A stretch of 64,000 bases of DNA from UBA7239 sp964509075 (GTDB lineage: Bacteria > Pseudomonadota > Gammaproteobacteria > Pseudomonadales > UBA7239). Made by a program: the position numbers and the translations under genes. Positions 43,147-51,944 of the stretch are shown here, piece by piece (position 1 is the stretch's first letter; each line of letters opens with the position of its first letter). Under the pieces are notes generated by a model. It did no database searches, had not been told where the DNA came from, and saw nothing but the letters and a program-made list of their open reading frames with translations. The stretch covers positions 372,001 through 436,000 of the forward strand of contig CAZDWC010000001.1 in NCBI GenBank assembly GCA_964509075.1, written 5' to 3'.

Positions 43147-45824
43147 GCGCGCTGCAGGCGCCGCATCAACAGCTTGCGCAGCTCTTCCATTACCAGCATG
43201 CAGGGCATGAAGGCCAGTGTGAAAAACCAGAAGTGGCTGTCGAGTGGTGCGGTGCCTACCAGTGTGTTGCCCAGCGGGGTGTAGGTGGCCAGCAGCAGGA
43301 TGCTGAATTCCAGCAGCACGCCCCAGAGTATCAGGCGGTTGCCGCGCCAACCCACGGAAAAAATCGAAAGTGTGTCGTTGCGACACAGAAATACATTGAC
43401 GATTTGCATCAGCAGAATCGCGGCGAAGCAAGCCGTGGTGGCTTGCAGATAAAGCAGGTTGTCATTGGCGAGTGTGAGGCCGTAACTCCAGCCGCCGCTT
43501 TTCAACACAAAGAAAAAAGCACCCATGGCGACGGCGGCTTCCATCAGGCCCAGAAACGCATAGGCACGCCAGGCGAGAAACGGATTCATCAGGCGTTCGC
43601 CGAGCGGGCGCGGTGGTTTTTTCATGGTGTCAGGGTCGGGTTTTTCCGTGCCGAGGCCGAGTGCTGTGAGTGAATCGGCACACATGTCGATGGCGAGAAT
43701 CTGTATCGGTGTCAGCGCCAGCGGCAATTTGAACAATACAAACGCCAGATAGGGGATCAGCTCCGGCACGTTGTGCGCAAGGATGTAGGTGAGAAACTTG
43801 CGGATGTTGGCAAATACCGCACGGCCTTCTTCAATGCCGTTGACGATGCTGGCGAAGTTGTCATCCAGCAGCACCATGTCGGCAGCAGCGCGTGCGACAT
43901 CCGTGCCGTTCCTGCCCATCGCTACACCGATATGTGCAGCCTTGAGTGCCGGAGCATCGTTGACGCCATCGCCGGTCACCGCAACGACGTGGCCTTTTTC
44001 TTTCAGTGCTTGCACGATGTGCATTTTCTGCTCGGCAGCGACGCGCGCAAAAACGATGTCTTCAGCATCCAGCGCCAGTTGCAGTTGCGCAACGGAAAGC
44101 TGTTGCAGTTGTTCGCCGGTGATCACGGTAGGCGCATCGCCGCGCAGCAAACCGATTTTGCTGGCGATGGCAACGGCGGTGTGGGGATTGTCGCCCGTGA
44201 TCATGATGATGCGGATGCCGGCGTCATGGCACTGACGGATCGCCTGTGGCACTTCCTCGCGCGGCGGATCATCGAGCCCAGCCAGTCCGCAGAAAATCAT
44301 GCCTTGTTCATCAATGTTTTCTATATCGGTTTCCGTCGCCGGCTTGCAGGCAAATGCCAGCACACGCAGGCCATTGCTGGCCATGGCCAGTTGTGCCTGT
44401 TCAATGCTGTGTTGCTGCGCGGCGCTCATGGCCTGCACTTCGCCATTGCAGAGAAAATGGCTGCACAGTGGCAGCAGTTTTTCCGGTGCGCCCTTGCAAT
44501 ACAGCACCGGCCCTTGCGCGGTTTGTTGCACGGTGGACAAGCGCATGCGCGCCGAATCAAAGGGAATTTCGTGCAGGCGTTGTGAGCTGATCACATCAGG
44601 TAATTGTTGTGGCGCCATGTTTTGCATGGCCATGCTGTGCAGTGCGACATCCATCGGATCGCCCAGCCAGTCGCCGTCCTGTGTTTGTCGCAAGTCGTGG
44701 CACAGGGCTGCGCAGGCGAAAAAATCGCGGAAGTGTTGTATCCCGGTAGCAGGCAGTGCATCAATGTTGTATGTCTGGTCGCCGAGAAATACCTGTTCTA
44801 CCTGCATGCGGTTTTGTGTCAGCGTGCCGGTTTTGTCAGTGCAGATCACTGTGGTGGAGCCGAGTGTTTCGATAGCGGGCAGATGGCGAATCAATACATT
44901 GCGTTTCACCATGCGTTGTGCAGCCAGTACCAGTGCCAGTGTCAGTGTCGGCAGCAAGCCTTCCGGCACCATGGCGACAATGATGCCGATGGCAAACAGC
45001 GTGTTTTCCCATAATGGAATGCCGATGATTTGGCCGGCAACAAAAAACACACTGCCCAGCGTGATGGCGACGACAGCAATCACCCGGCTCAGGTGTGCAA
45101 CCTCCTTGCGCAAGGGTGACATTTCGTCGCCACCGGTTTCCGTGAGATGTGCGATCTTGCCGAATTCGGTGTGCATGCCGGTGGCAAACACCAGGGCGCG
45201 TCCCTGGCCGGCGACTACGGCAGTGCCTGCCAGCAGAATGTTATTCGCGTGCAGGCTGCTAGTGGCATCGGAGATGTCGGCGCTGCGCAGTTGCACCAGT
45301 GATTCGCCGGTGAGCGTGGCGTTGTTGACGCCCAGCGCGAACGCTTCCAGTACCCGGCAATCGGCGGGAACATTGTCGCCTTGCTCCAGCACAATCACAT
45401 CGCCGGGCACCAGTTGTTCGGCAGGCATGGGGGCGATGCGCGCATCGCGTAACACTTTTACACGCGAGGGCAGCAGGCGTTGCAACGCGGCGAGCGATTT
45501 TTCCACGCGATATTCCTGCCAGAACGAGAACAGCGCGCTGATGAAAATGACGGCGACAATGGTGTAGCCGACCTTGGCCATGCCTTCGCCGGGCGCGTGC
45601 CATTCGGCAAAAAAAGACAGCGCGGCGGCGAGCCACATGATCACCGCAAAAAAATGCGTCAACTCGCGGAAGAAACGCAGCCCCAGCGATTCACGGCGCA
45701 CACCGCGCACGCGGTTGTCACCGTATTCGCGCAGCCGGCGCGCGGCTTCGGCCGTCGAGAGGCCGTCGGTGTTGCTGTTGAGACTGGCGAGTGCGTCGGC
45801 CTTGTCGAGCTGGTGAATGTTCAT
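43140..45824 (-). CDS. P2-type cation-transporting ATPase
   Basis: An 894-residue P-type ATPase with all catalytic landmarks: TGES (172-175) in the actuator domain, the phosphorylated D330 in ICTDKTGTLTQ, and TGDGVNDAPALK in the hinge. Helix 4 has VAMVPEGLLPT. Helices 5-6 read NVPELIPYLAFVLF and IDMCADSLTALGLGTE, closer to the Na/K-ATPase group than to SERCA. It should export or exchange Na, K or Ca at the cost of ATP. Length is typical for a bacterial P2 ATPase. Its 3' end overlaps the truncated haemoglobin gene by 7 bases. Confidence 0.94.
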   Translation of the reverse strand: MNIHQLDKADALASLNSNTDGLSTAEAARRLREYGDNRVRGVRRESLGLRFFRELTHFFAVIMWLAAALSFFAEWHAPGEGMAKVGYTIVAVIFISALFSFWQEYRVEKSLAALQRLLPSRVKVLRDARIAPMPAEQLVPGDVIVLEQGDNVPADCRVLEAFALGVNNATLTGESLVQLRSADISDATSSLHANNILLAGTAVVAGQGRALVFATGMHTEFGKIAHLTETGGDEMSPLRKEVAHLSRVIAVVAITLGSVFFVAGQIIGIPLWENTLFAIGIIVAMVPEGLLPTLTLALVLAAQRMVKRNVLIRHLPAIETLGSTTVICTDKTGTLTQNRMQVEQVFLGDQTYNIDALPATGIQHFRDFFACAALCHDLRQTQDGDWLGDPMDVALHSMAMQNMAPQQLPDVISSQRLHEIPFDSARMRLSTVQQTAQGPVLYCKGAPEKLLPLCSHFLCNGEVQAMSAAQQHSIEQAQLAMASNGLRVLAFACKPATETDIENIDEQGMIFCGLAGLDDPPREEVPQAIRQCHDAGIRIIMITGDNPHTAVAIASKIGLLRGDAPTVITGEQLQQLSVAQLQLALDAEDIVFARVAAEQKMHIVQALKEKGHVVAVTGDGVNDAPALKAAHIGVAMGRNGTDVARAAADMVLLDDNFASIVNGIEEGRAVFANIRKFLTYILAHNVPELIPYLAFVLFKLPLALTPIQILAIDMCADSLTALGLGTEKPDPDTMKKPPRPLGERLMNPFLAWRAYAFLGLMEAAVAMGAFFFVLKSGGWSYGLTLANDNLLYLQATTACFAAILLMQIVNVFLCRNDTLSIFSVGWRGNRLILWGVLLEFSILLLATYTPLGNTLVGTAPLDSHFWFFTLAFMPCMLVMEELRKLLMRRLQRAQ

Positions 45825-45839
45825 TCGCAGATCATGTGC

Positions 45840-46733
45840 TCAATGGTAGATGCGTGCAATCCACCATTCCCGCACTGCGAGTGGCAACAGTGCTTGCAGC
45901 CAGGTGGTGAATGAGTCGCGGCCGACGCGATAGCGGTACTTGGGTTTGCTTGCCAGCATCAGTTCCAGGATGCGTTCGGCAGCAACGTCTGGTGATGTGC
46001 CTTTTTGTCTGTCACCGAATTCGCCGAATTTCTGTATGAGTTTGCCGTAGACCTGGCCGAAACGTGCATCCATCGCCACCTTGCCCTGCACGGCGTTCTT
46101 GGTTGTCCCGCGCATCGCTGTGTTGATGAAGCCGGGATTGATCATGCCGACATCAATCGGCGCATTGATCAGTTTCATTTCCATGCGCAGGCTCTGGCAG
46201 AACGCTTCCGTGCCCCATTTGCAAGCCATGTAGATGTTCAGAAACGGAAATACCAGTGAAGGAATGCCAGCGCCGGTGCCGACAAAATACATCCGCCCGC
46301 GACGGTTTTTGCCCTCCAATGTCTCCAACATGAGTGGCAGGCATTCGCGCGCCAGTCGCATGTGGCCGAGCAGATTGGTTTGTGTCTGGTACTGAAGGAT
46401 TTCCTCGTTGAGATAAGGCACCGGTGCAATCATGCCGACGCCGGCATTGCTGATCACCCCTGCAAGAAAACTGTTTTTTTCGGCGAGCACATTGCGCACG
46501 TCGGCAAGCGCACGCGTGACGCTGTCGGCATCGGCGACATCGATGATCAGCGCTGTGATCTGTCCGGCTGGCGCCAGCGTTGTCACAGCTGCTGCATCTT
46601 CTGTTTTGCGCACGCCGGCAAAAACGTGGAAGCCGGCGTTGGCGAGTCGCGCCACGGCGGCGTTGCCGATGCCGGTGGACGTGCCGGTGATCAATACGCT
46701 ACCTGCAACCTGTTCATGTTGTGCGGCTGTCAT
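45840..46733 (-). CDS. Short-chain dehydrogenase/reductase
   Basis: A 297-residue SDR. The dinucleotide motif is TGTSTGIG (residues 16-23) and the acidic strand end is replaced by GVRKTED, favouring NADP. The catalytic pair is Y168 and K172 in YMACKWG. The extended C-terminus (YRYRVGRDSFTTWLQALLPLAVREWWIARIYH) looks like a membrane-associated helix, as in retinol/steroid-type SDRs. ATG at 46733 has AGGAG 9 bases upstream; the longer frame upstream lacks family sequence. It lies 15 bases upstream of the ATPase gene in the same direction. Confidence 0.9.
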   Translation of the reverse strand: MTAAQHEQVAGSVLITGTSTGIGNAAVARLANAGFHVFAGVRKTEDAAAVTTLAPAGQITALIIDVADADSVTRALADVRNVLAEKNSFLAGVISNAGVGMIAPVPYLNEEILQYQTQTNLLGHMRLARECLPLMLETLEGKNRRGRMYFVGTGAGIPSLVFPFLNIYMACKWGTEAFCQSLRMEMKLINAPIDVGMINPGFINTAMRGTTKNAVQGKVAMDARFGQVYGKLIQKFGEFGDRQKGTSPDVAAERILELMLASKPKYRYRVGRDSFTTWLQALLPLAVREWWIARIYH

Positions 46734-47052
46734 CAAGCGCTGCTCCTGTTTGTTTGCTGCCGGGTATGGTAGCGGCAGCGTGTTGCAATTCCCATGTGCA
46801 GCCGTCTGTGGGCCGACATGCTGCGCGAGCTGGATGTGGATCTGATCACCAAAGACAGTTACTCGCTGACCCGTGAACACAAACTGGCGTTGCGGGCCGG
46901 GCAGGGGCGAATGAGCTGAACGGCGCGCTGCCGTTTTCCTCGAATTGACAGTCTGCAGTAAAGCCATCTAGCATCGCCGCCGCAACTGCGGGTGCAGCGA
47001 GGTGTCTCCGCGCCTGTCACGACAATAAGCACATGTTTTTGCAGGGTATGCC
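46734..47052. other. Intergenic region with a 41-codon frame of uncertain status
   Basis: Between the SDR and the large secreted protein there is only one protein-like frame. It is a plus-strand 41-codon ORF at 46794-46919 reading MCSRLWADMLRELDVDLITK and continuing in a helical, charged style to a stop. It has no clear ribosome site and looks like the C-terminal remnant of a lost gene. The promoter for the next gene should lie here; I could not define it. Confidence 0.4.
46794..46919 (+). pseudogene. Possible remnant of a lost gene (41 codons)
   Basis: The frame is open from 46773, after a stop, to a TGA at 46917-46919. Its composition (LRELDVDLITKDSYSLTRE, then HKLALRAGQGRMS) looks like genuine protein rather than a shadow of another frame, since no gene lies opposite. 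No ribosome site is visible and the protein family is not recognised. Confidence 0.3.
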
Positions 47053-50000
47053 ATGAAGAATAAAAGGTTTTTACGTCCGTTTTCTGATGCTTCTTCGAAG
47101 TGCATTTTCACCAAGATGGGAGGATTGCTTCTGCTGAGTCTTGCGCTTCTGTCAGCGTCTGTAGCGCAGGCGCAAGAGGCAACCGCACGGCGGGTGTGTA
47201 GCCTGACCGAACCTGGGGTCAATTTTGGCCTCAACGGTGGTGCAGATGTTTCCTTCGCTGCTGAAGTTGGAACGGCCAATGGCCCTGCAACTTTTATGTT
47301 TTTCGGGGATTCGGAGTCTGGCACTGCTGCATTTGTTCCAAGAGATATGACACTGTGGACGGACAAAAAAGGCAGAGAAGTCTGTACTGGTGCGACTAGT
47401 CAGGGTGGAAAGGTAATAAAAAGCCCCTATGCAGAAGGGTATCCAGTACGTACGCCCGCTTTGCCAACGGTTGACGTTCAGTATCAGGCTGGAGCAGGGG
47501 GTAATGACCTTCCCTGTGCAACAACGGCGGTGTACTACCCTGCTTTCCCTCTTGGGTCGTCACCACTTCCTGCAGATGCAGGGGAGTGGCTGGATACAAT
47601 CGATAGCAACGGTCTGCCGTTCTTCCATGAGGATTATGGCTACAGGGTCAAGGATGAAGCGCTAGACTCCATCATGGGAGGGGCGTTTGTATACCACAAC
47701 GATATTTATATGTTCCATCAAATGTATGGTCTTCATGCGGGTGAGCTTTCTTCTCGGTTTTTTTTGACAAGATTCCAGGGTGTGCATGAGGATTCAAATT
47801 TCACACTTACTCCTTCTGGTGCTGCTGCATCTCATGTTGCTTGCTACGATAAAAATAACGCCAGTGCCCTACAGTCTCAGGCTGTATTCAAAGTCATTGG
47901 GCCTGTTTTTAACAAGCATACCTATACCGCCGCAGAGCGCTTTTTGAATGTTGCTGTAACCAATGGCAAGCCTTCCGGTGATGATTTTGTCTACCTTATC
48001 GGGAAAAAGGATTTCAGTAGTTATTCGCCGCTATATGTTCAGCGTATCAGCAAGGTTGCTATCGATGACCAGGAGAATGCTCCACAAGATTGGCAGAATT
48101 ATGTCCGTTACTGGAGTGGAAGTGCTTGGGTGCAAGGGGGTGCAAATGCTGCGCCGTTGACAGTGACAAATGATACAAATGATGATGCGAAGTTTGAAAA
48201 ACAAGATATATCCATGATGAGCGTGCAGTGGATACCTGCCGCGAATAAATGGCTGATGGTGTATAACGCATCAGGCAATTCCAGCGCAGAAGATGGCTCG
48301 GATTTGGAAAAAATATTTTGCACAAATCTTGCGATGAAGGACTACATGCCTTTGTTCGGAGTGAATTGTGGCGAGGTTTGCCCTCCGTTAAATGAGGGCG
48401 AGGTTTGCCCCCTCCCGTTAGCTGATACCTATGTAAATAAAGCTAAATCTTATTACCGTGTTGCTGCGGAAATAATGGGCCCTTGGTCTGATCCAGTGCC
48501 TATTTATTGGCCTGAGGGTGGCGCAAATATGCCAAACCCCTATTGCTATGGATGGATTTATAGAGAAGGTGCTGATGAAGCTGCGTGCCCAGATCCTGTG
48601 CCGAACTCTGATCACTATATCAACCACGGCACAGGAGTTCTCTATGGTTTTTCGTTAATGCCTGTGAGTCATTCGACCTATAATGCGGGGACGTTAAATC
48701 ACTATGCCGTAACGTCTACGTGGAGCCCTTATCGTCGTCACTTGCTGGAGCTGAACTTGTCTATCGCTGATAACGATAACAACGGTGAGGTGGATGGCTC
48801 CGATGATCACGACGCTGATGGTGTTGTTAATGGCGAGGATAACTGTCCTGCGAGTTTCAATCCCCTTCAGGCTGATTCGGACGGAGATGGTTTCGGCACT
48901 GCCTGTGATAATTACGACAATAGCTATGATATCGATGATGATGGTTTTACTGACGATAATTGTCCCGCAGTGGTTAATGTTAACCAGCGTGACAGTGACA
49001 GTGATGGGTGGGGCGATGCATGCGATCCTGATGACGATAATGATTGCTATGTTGATAGCATAGATCCCGCTCCGTTGTTGGCAGGTACAACTATTGCTGG
49101 AGATCTGGATCGTTGTTTGGGTGGCGGTGATGGAATTGCTATTACTGCTGTTGGCTTGGGGCTTGATCAAATCACTGCATCTGCCATTCAGTCTGATGGG
49201 AAAATCGTGGTAGTTGGTAAAACTCACGATGGCAGTAACTATGATTTTGCTGTTGCGCGTTATACCAGTGCGGGAGAGCTGGACAGCACTTTCGGCGCTG
49301 GTGGGGTTGTGACGACACCTATTGGTGCCGGTGACGATATAGCCAATGCTGTGGCCATTCAATATGACGGGAAAATTGTAGTTGTGGGCAGCACGGTATC
49401 CGGCGGAGGTTCAGGTTCAGATTTTGCAGTAGTGCGCTATCTCGCCGACGGTAGTCGTGACACTGGCTTTGGCTCAGATGGAAAGGTGACCGTTAACAAT
49501 AATGGTAGGGATGTTGCGTTTGCCATAAAGGAGCAGGCGGTTGAAGAAGATGAGTCAACACTGAGATACCTTGTTGTTGCCGGGGAAACAGGGAAGCCTA
49601 ATTCAACCCTGTATACCAACATGATGGCAGTTCGCCTCAATGATGACGGTTCGCGGGAATTAACGTTTGGCACGAGGATTGTCTCTGCGGGAACCTCTTC
49701 ATCCGCAAGGGCTTTGTCTGTTCAGCCGTCAGATGGGAAGTTGGTTTTGGCTGGCGATGCGATGGTGTCGCTCAACAGCAGGCATATCGCAGTTGTTAGG
49801 TTAGAAGCGAAGGGTGGCTTGGATAGCGGCTTTGGGTCTGCAGGTATTAGAACAACGAATGTTGGTGCGGGCTATACGGCGGGTAATGCTGTAGCCATAC
49901 AACCTGATGGAAAGATAATTGTGGTAGGTACGTCTAGTAACGGATCTAACCAGGACTTTCTGACTTTGCGTTATACGGGAACTGGAGTTCTGGACACTGG

Positions 50001-50376
50001 CTTTGGTTCATCGGGTGGCTTTGTTGTAACGCCGATTGGTTCTGGTTCTGATATTGCGAAAGCTGTTTCGATTGACGATGGCGGCAATATCGTTGTGGCA
50101 GGTTACGTGAACAGCGCAACAACTGGAGATGATATTGCATTGGTTCGCTACACATCCGCTGGTGCGCTGGACACGTCATTTGATGCTGTGGATGCTCCTG
50201 CTGCCGATGGCAAGGTCATCACGTCATTGAGCGATACTGCAGACAGGGCCAACGCTGTTGTCATTGACAACGAAGGAAAGATTGTTGTCACCGGTTATGC
50301 CAACAATGGCAGCAATGATGACTTTGCCGTGCTGCGTTACTTCTCTGAGACGGCCAATAACGTGCCATCACCCTGA
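47053..50376 (+). CDS. Large secreted protein with thrombospondin type-3 and delta-60 repeats
   Basis: A 1107-residue exported protein. A long positively charged n-region precedes the hydrophobic signal core GGLLLLSLALLSASVAQA. Residues about 45-560 form a cysteine-containing domain that may belong to the DUF4185-like glycan-related group; this is weak. Residues about 570-685 are Asp-rich calcium-binding thrombospondin type-3 repeats (DADGVVNGEDNCPASFNPLQ, DSDSDGWGDACDPDDDND). Residues about 692-1100 hold delta-60 (DUF5122) repeats of the form A-x-Q-x-D-G-K-I-V-V-x-G...D-F-A-V-x-R-Y, predicted to form a propeller. There is no C-terminal sorting motif. AGGG lies 6 bases before the ATG. Codon use looks AT-richer than its neighbours, suggesting acquisition. 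Confidence 0.85.
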   Translation: MKNKRFLRPFSDASSKCIFTKMGGLLLLSLALLSASVAQAQEATARRVCSLTEPGVNFGLNGGADVSFAAEVGTANGPATFMFFGDSESGTAAFVPRDMTLWTDKKGREVCTGATSQGGKVIKSPYAEGYPVRTPALPTVDVQYQAGAGGNDLPCATTAVYYPAFPLGSSPLPADAGEWLDTIDSNGLPFFHEDYGYRVKDEALDSIMGGAFVYHNDIYMFHQMYGLHAGELSSRFFLTRFQGVHEDSNFTLTPSGAAASHVACYDKNNASALQSQAVFKVIGPVFNKHTYTAAERFLNVAVTNGKPSGDDFVYLIGKKDFSSYSPLYVQRISKVAIDDQENAPQDWQNYVRYWSGSAWVQGGANAAPLTVTNDTNDDAKFEKQDISMMSVQWIPAANKWLMVYNASGNSSAEDGSDLEKIFCTNLAMKDYMPLFGVNCGEVCPPLNEGEVCPLPLADTYVNKAKSYYRVAAEIMGPWSDPVPIYWPEGGANMPNPYCYGWIYREGADEAACPDPVPNSDHYINHGTGVLYGFSLMPVSHSTYNAGTLNHYAVTSTWSPYRRHLLELNLSIADNDNNGEVDGSDDHDADGVVNGEDNCPASFNPLQADSDGDGFGTACDNYDNSYDIDDDGFTDDNCPAVVNVNQRDSDSDGWGDACDPDDDNDCYVDSIDPAPLLAGTTIAGDLDRCLGGGDGIAITAVGLGLDQITASAIQSDGKIVVVGKTHDGSNYDFAVARYTSAGELDSTFGAGGVVTTPIGAGDDIANAVAIQYDGKIVVVGSTVSGGGSGSDFAVVRYLADGSRDTGFGSDGKVTVNNNGRDVAFAIKEQAVEEDESTLRYLVVAGETGKPNSTLYTNMMAVRLNDDGSRELTFGTRIVSAGTSSSARALSVQPSDGKLVLAGDAMVSLNSRHIAVVRLEAKGGLDSGFGSAGIRTTNVGAGYTAGNAVAIQPDGKIIVVGTSSNGSNQDFLTLRYTGTGVLDTGFGSSGGFVVTPIGSGSDIAKAVSIDDGGNIVVAGYVNSATTGDDIALVRYTSAGALDTSFDAVDAPAADGKVITSLSDTADRANAVVIDNEGKIVVTGYANNGSNDDFAVLRYFSETANNVPSP

Positions 50377-50400
50377 TTTACGGTGGTAGGAGATTGAGAC

Positions 50401-50430
50401 TAGAAAGGGGGCTTCGGCCCCTTTTCTTGT
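50401..50430 (+). terminator. Terminator after the TSP3/delta-60 gene
   Basis: GGGGC / GCCCC with the stable loop TTCG, extended by A/T pairs (50404-50412 / 50417-50425), is followed by a T-rich stretch. Confidence 0.8.
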
Positions 50431-50452
50431 TGTGACAGGCGGGTATTTTGCG

Positions 50453-50496
50453 TTGACTTCCCTTGCGGCCTCCCTCAAACTTACTCGCCAGTAAGT
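50453..50496 (+). promoter_or_regulatory. Promoter with overlapping palindromic operator for the one-carbon module
   Basis: TTGACT (50453-50458) and CAAACT (50476-50481) are spaced by 17 bases. The palindrome ACTTACT-CGCC-AGTAAGT (50479-50496) overlaps the -10 element, and a third half-site AGTAAGT lies at 50509-50515. The arrangement suggests repression by a dimeric regulator, possibly of the TetR type. No regulator gene is adjacent. Confidence 0.55.
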
Positions 50497-50530
50497 AACT
50501 TTCTTCAGAGTAAGTTTCAGGGGTTCTGCG

Positions 50531-50974
50531 ATGTTCAACCGGGTCTGGACCAAGGGCCGCCTCTACCGGGTGTTGTTTGGTATTGAGGAGTGGGCCAAGA
50601 AACGTGTGTTCGGCTGCCACAGCTGCGGGCAGTGTGTGCTGCGTTCCACCTCGTTTGTGTGCCCGCAATCCTGCCCCAAGCAGATGCGCAATGGCCCTTG
50701 CGGCGGTTCGATGTTCGGCAAGTGTGAAGTCTTTCCAGATCGCGACTGCGTGTGGACGAAAATCCACGAGCGTGCCGATATGGCCCCGTTGCAGATCTGG
50801 GACATGAGCAACAAGGTGGTGAAAATCCAGCCGGCTGTGGACTGGTCCATCGTCGGTACGTCGGCGGTCGGCAGTATTCTCGAAGGCAAGACCGATCGCG
50901 ATGGTGGCATTCTCTCGCCGCATCCTGTTCCCAATCCCGAGATCGACACGATCATCGCCAGCACGAAGGCGTAA
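50531..50974 (+). CDS. MetV-like protein (methylenetetrahydrofolate reductase C-terminal domain family)
   Basis: A 147-residue cysteine-rich protein. The cysteines lie in CHSCGQC, SFVCPQSCPKQMRNGPCGG and KCEVFPDRDCVW, the MTHFR_C/MetV pattern expected to hold Fe-S clusters. In acetogens MetV joins MetF to form the methylene-THF reductase. The next gene is a MetF homologue 5 bases downstream, so they are probably a two-subunit enzyme. ATG at 50531 follows the palindrome-bearing promoter. It is the first gene of the one-carbon module. Confidence 0.85.
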   Translation: MFNRVWTKGRLYRVLFGIEEWAKKRVFGCHSCGQCVLRSTSFVCPQSCPKQMRNGPCGGSMFGKCEVFPDRDCVWTKIHERADMAPLQIWDMSNKVVKIQPAVDWSIVGTSAVGSILEGKTDRDGGILSPHPVPNPEIDTIIASTKA

Positions 50975-50979
50975 CTGAC

Positions 50980-51936
50980 ATGACGGCCCTGAACGACACC
51001 AGTACTTTGTACAAGAAAATCAAGAACGGCGAGTTTGTGATTACTGCCGAGTTGTCGCCGCCGAAAGTGCCCGATCTGTCGCGTCTCGACAAGCATCTGG
51101 CGCACTACCGTCGCGGCGTCGATGCCATCAACGTGCTGGATATGCCGTCGGCGACGCTGAGGATGTCATCTATCGGCACGGCGATTTATGTGAAGCAGCA
51201 AGGTCTGGAACCGGTGATGCAGATGACCTGTCGCGACCGCTCCAAACTCGGCATGCAGGCCGATCTGATTTCCGCGTATGCGCATGGCATTCGCAATATT
51301 CTTTGTTTGACCGGCGACTACGTGACGTTTGGCGATCATCCGATGTCAAAGCCGGTGTACGACATGGATTCTACCAACGCCATCATGATGGTGAACCAGT
51401 TGCGTCGCCTCGGTAAATCCTACGGCGGTGGCGCGATTGCCGATACTGCAAAAGAAGAGCCGTTCAAGATGCAGTGGTGCATCGGTGGTGCCGGCAACCC
51501 AGCAGGCAATAAACCCGAACATCTGGCGCGTGTGATGGCGAAGAAAGCGGCGGCGGGTGTGGATTTCATCCAGACGCAACCGGTGTTTGATCTCGATGTT
51601 TTCGACAAATGGTGGAAGGCACTGGAACGCGAAGGCGTTACCAAAAAAGTTGCCATCCTGCCGGGCATTCTGCCGCCGCGTTCGCACAAGGGTCTTGAAT
51701 TCATGATGCAGCATGTGCCGGGTATCTGGGTGCCGCCGCACGTGGAAAAACGCATACGCGAAGCGGCCGATCAGAAACAGGAAGCGCTGGATCTGGCGAT
51801 TGAAACCATGCGCAAGATTAAAGAGCGCTACCCGATTGCCGGTTTCCACATCTATCCGCTGGCGTGGAGCGAGAATGTGCCCTACATCCTCGGCGAGCTG
51901 GGTTTGCTGCCGCCGGAAGCGCCTGCGGCTGCGTGA
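50980..51936 (+). CDS. Methylenetetrahydrofolate reductase, MetF-like subunit
   Basis: A 318-residue TIM-barrel protein. It opens with EFVITAELSPPKVPDLSRLD, the position of the catalytic Glu in the MTHFR family. FAD-contact segments follow, including NILCLTGDYVTFGDHP and AGVDFIQTQPVFDL. It interconverts methylene- and methyl-tetrahydrofolate. It is diverged from the standard E. coli MetF and paired with a MetV-like gene, as in Wood-Ljungdahl-type or demethylation clusters. ATG at 50980 is 5 bases after the upstream stop. The reaction direction in this organism (methyl-group oxidation is my guess) cannot be read from the sequence. Confidence 0.88.
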   Translation: MTALNDTSTLYKKIKNGEFVITAELSPPKVPDLSRLDKHLAHYRRGVDAINVLDMPSATLRMSSIGTAIYVKQQGLEPVMQMTCRDRSKLGMQADLISAYAHGIRNILCLTGDYVTFGDHPMSKPVYDMDSTNAIMMVNQLRRLGKSYGGGAIADTAKEEPFKMQWCIGGAGNPAGNKPEHLARVMAKKAAAGVDFIQTQPVFDLDVFDKWWKALEREGVTKKVAILPGILPPRSHKGLEFMMQHVPGIWVPPHVEKRIREAADQKQEALDLAIETMRKIKERYPIAGFHIYPLAWSENVPYILGELGLLPPEAPAAA

Positions 51937-51944
51937 GGTCTGCA

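Noticed and set aside
44299..45567. A 422-codon plus-strand ORF opposite the P-type ATPase
   Set aside because: Antisense shadow rich in Ser/Cys/Met with no motifs.
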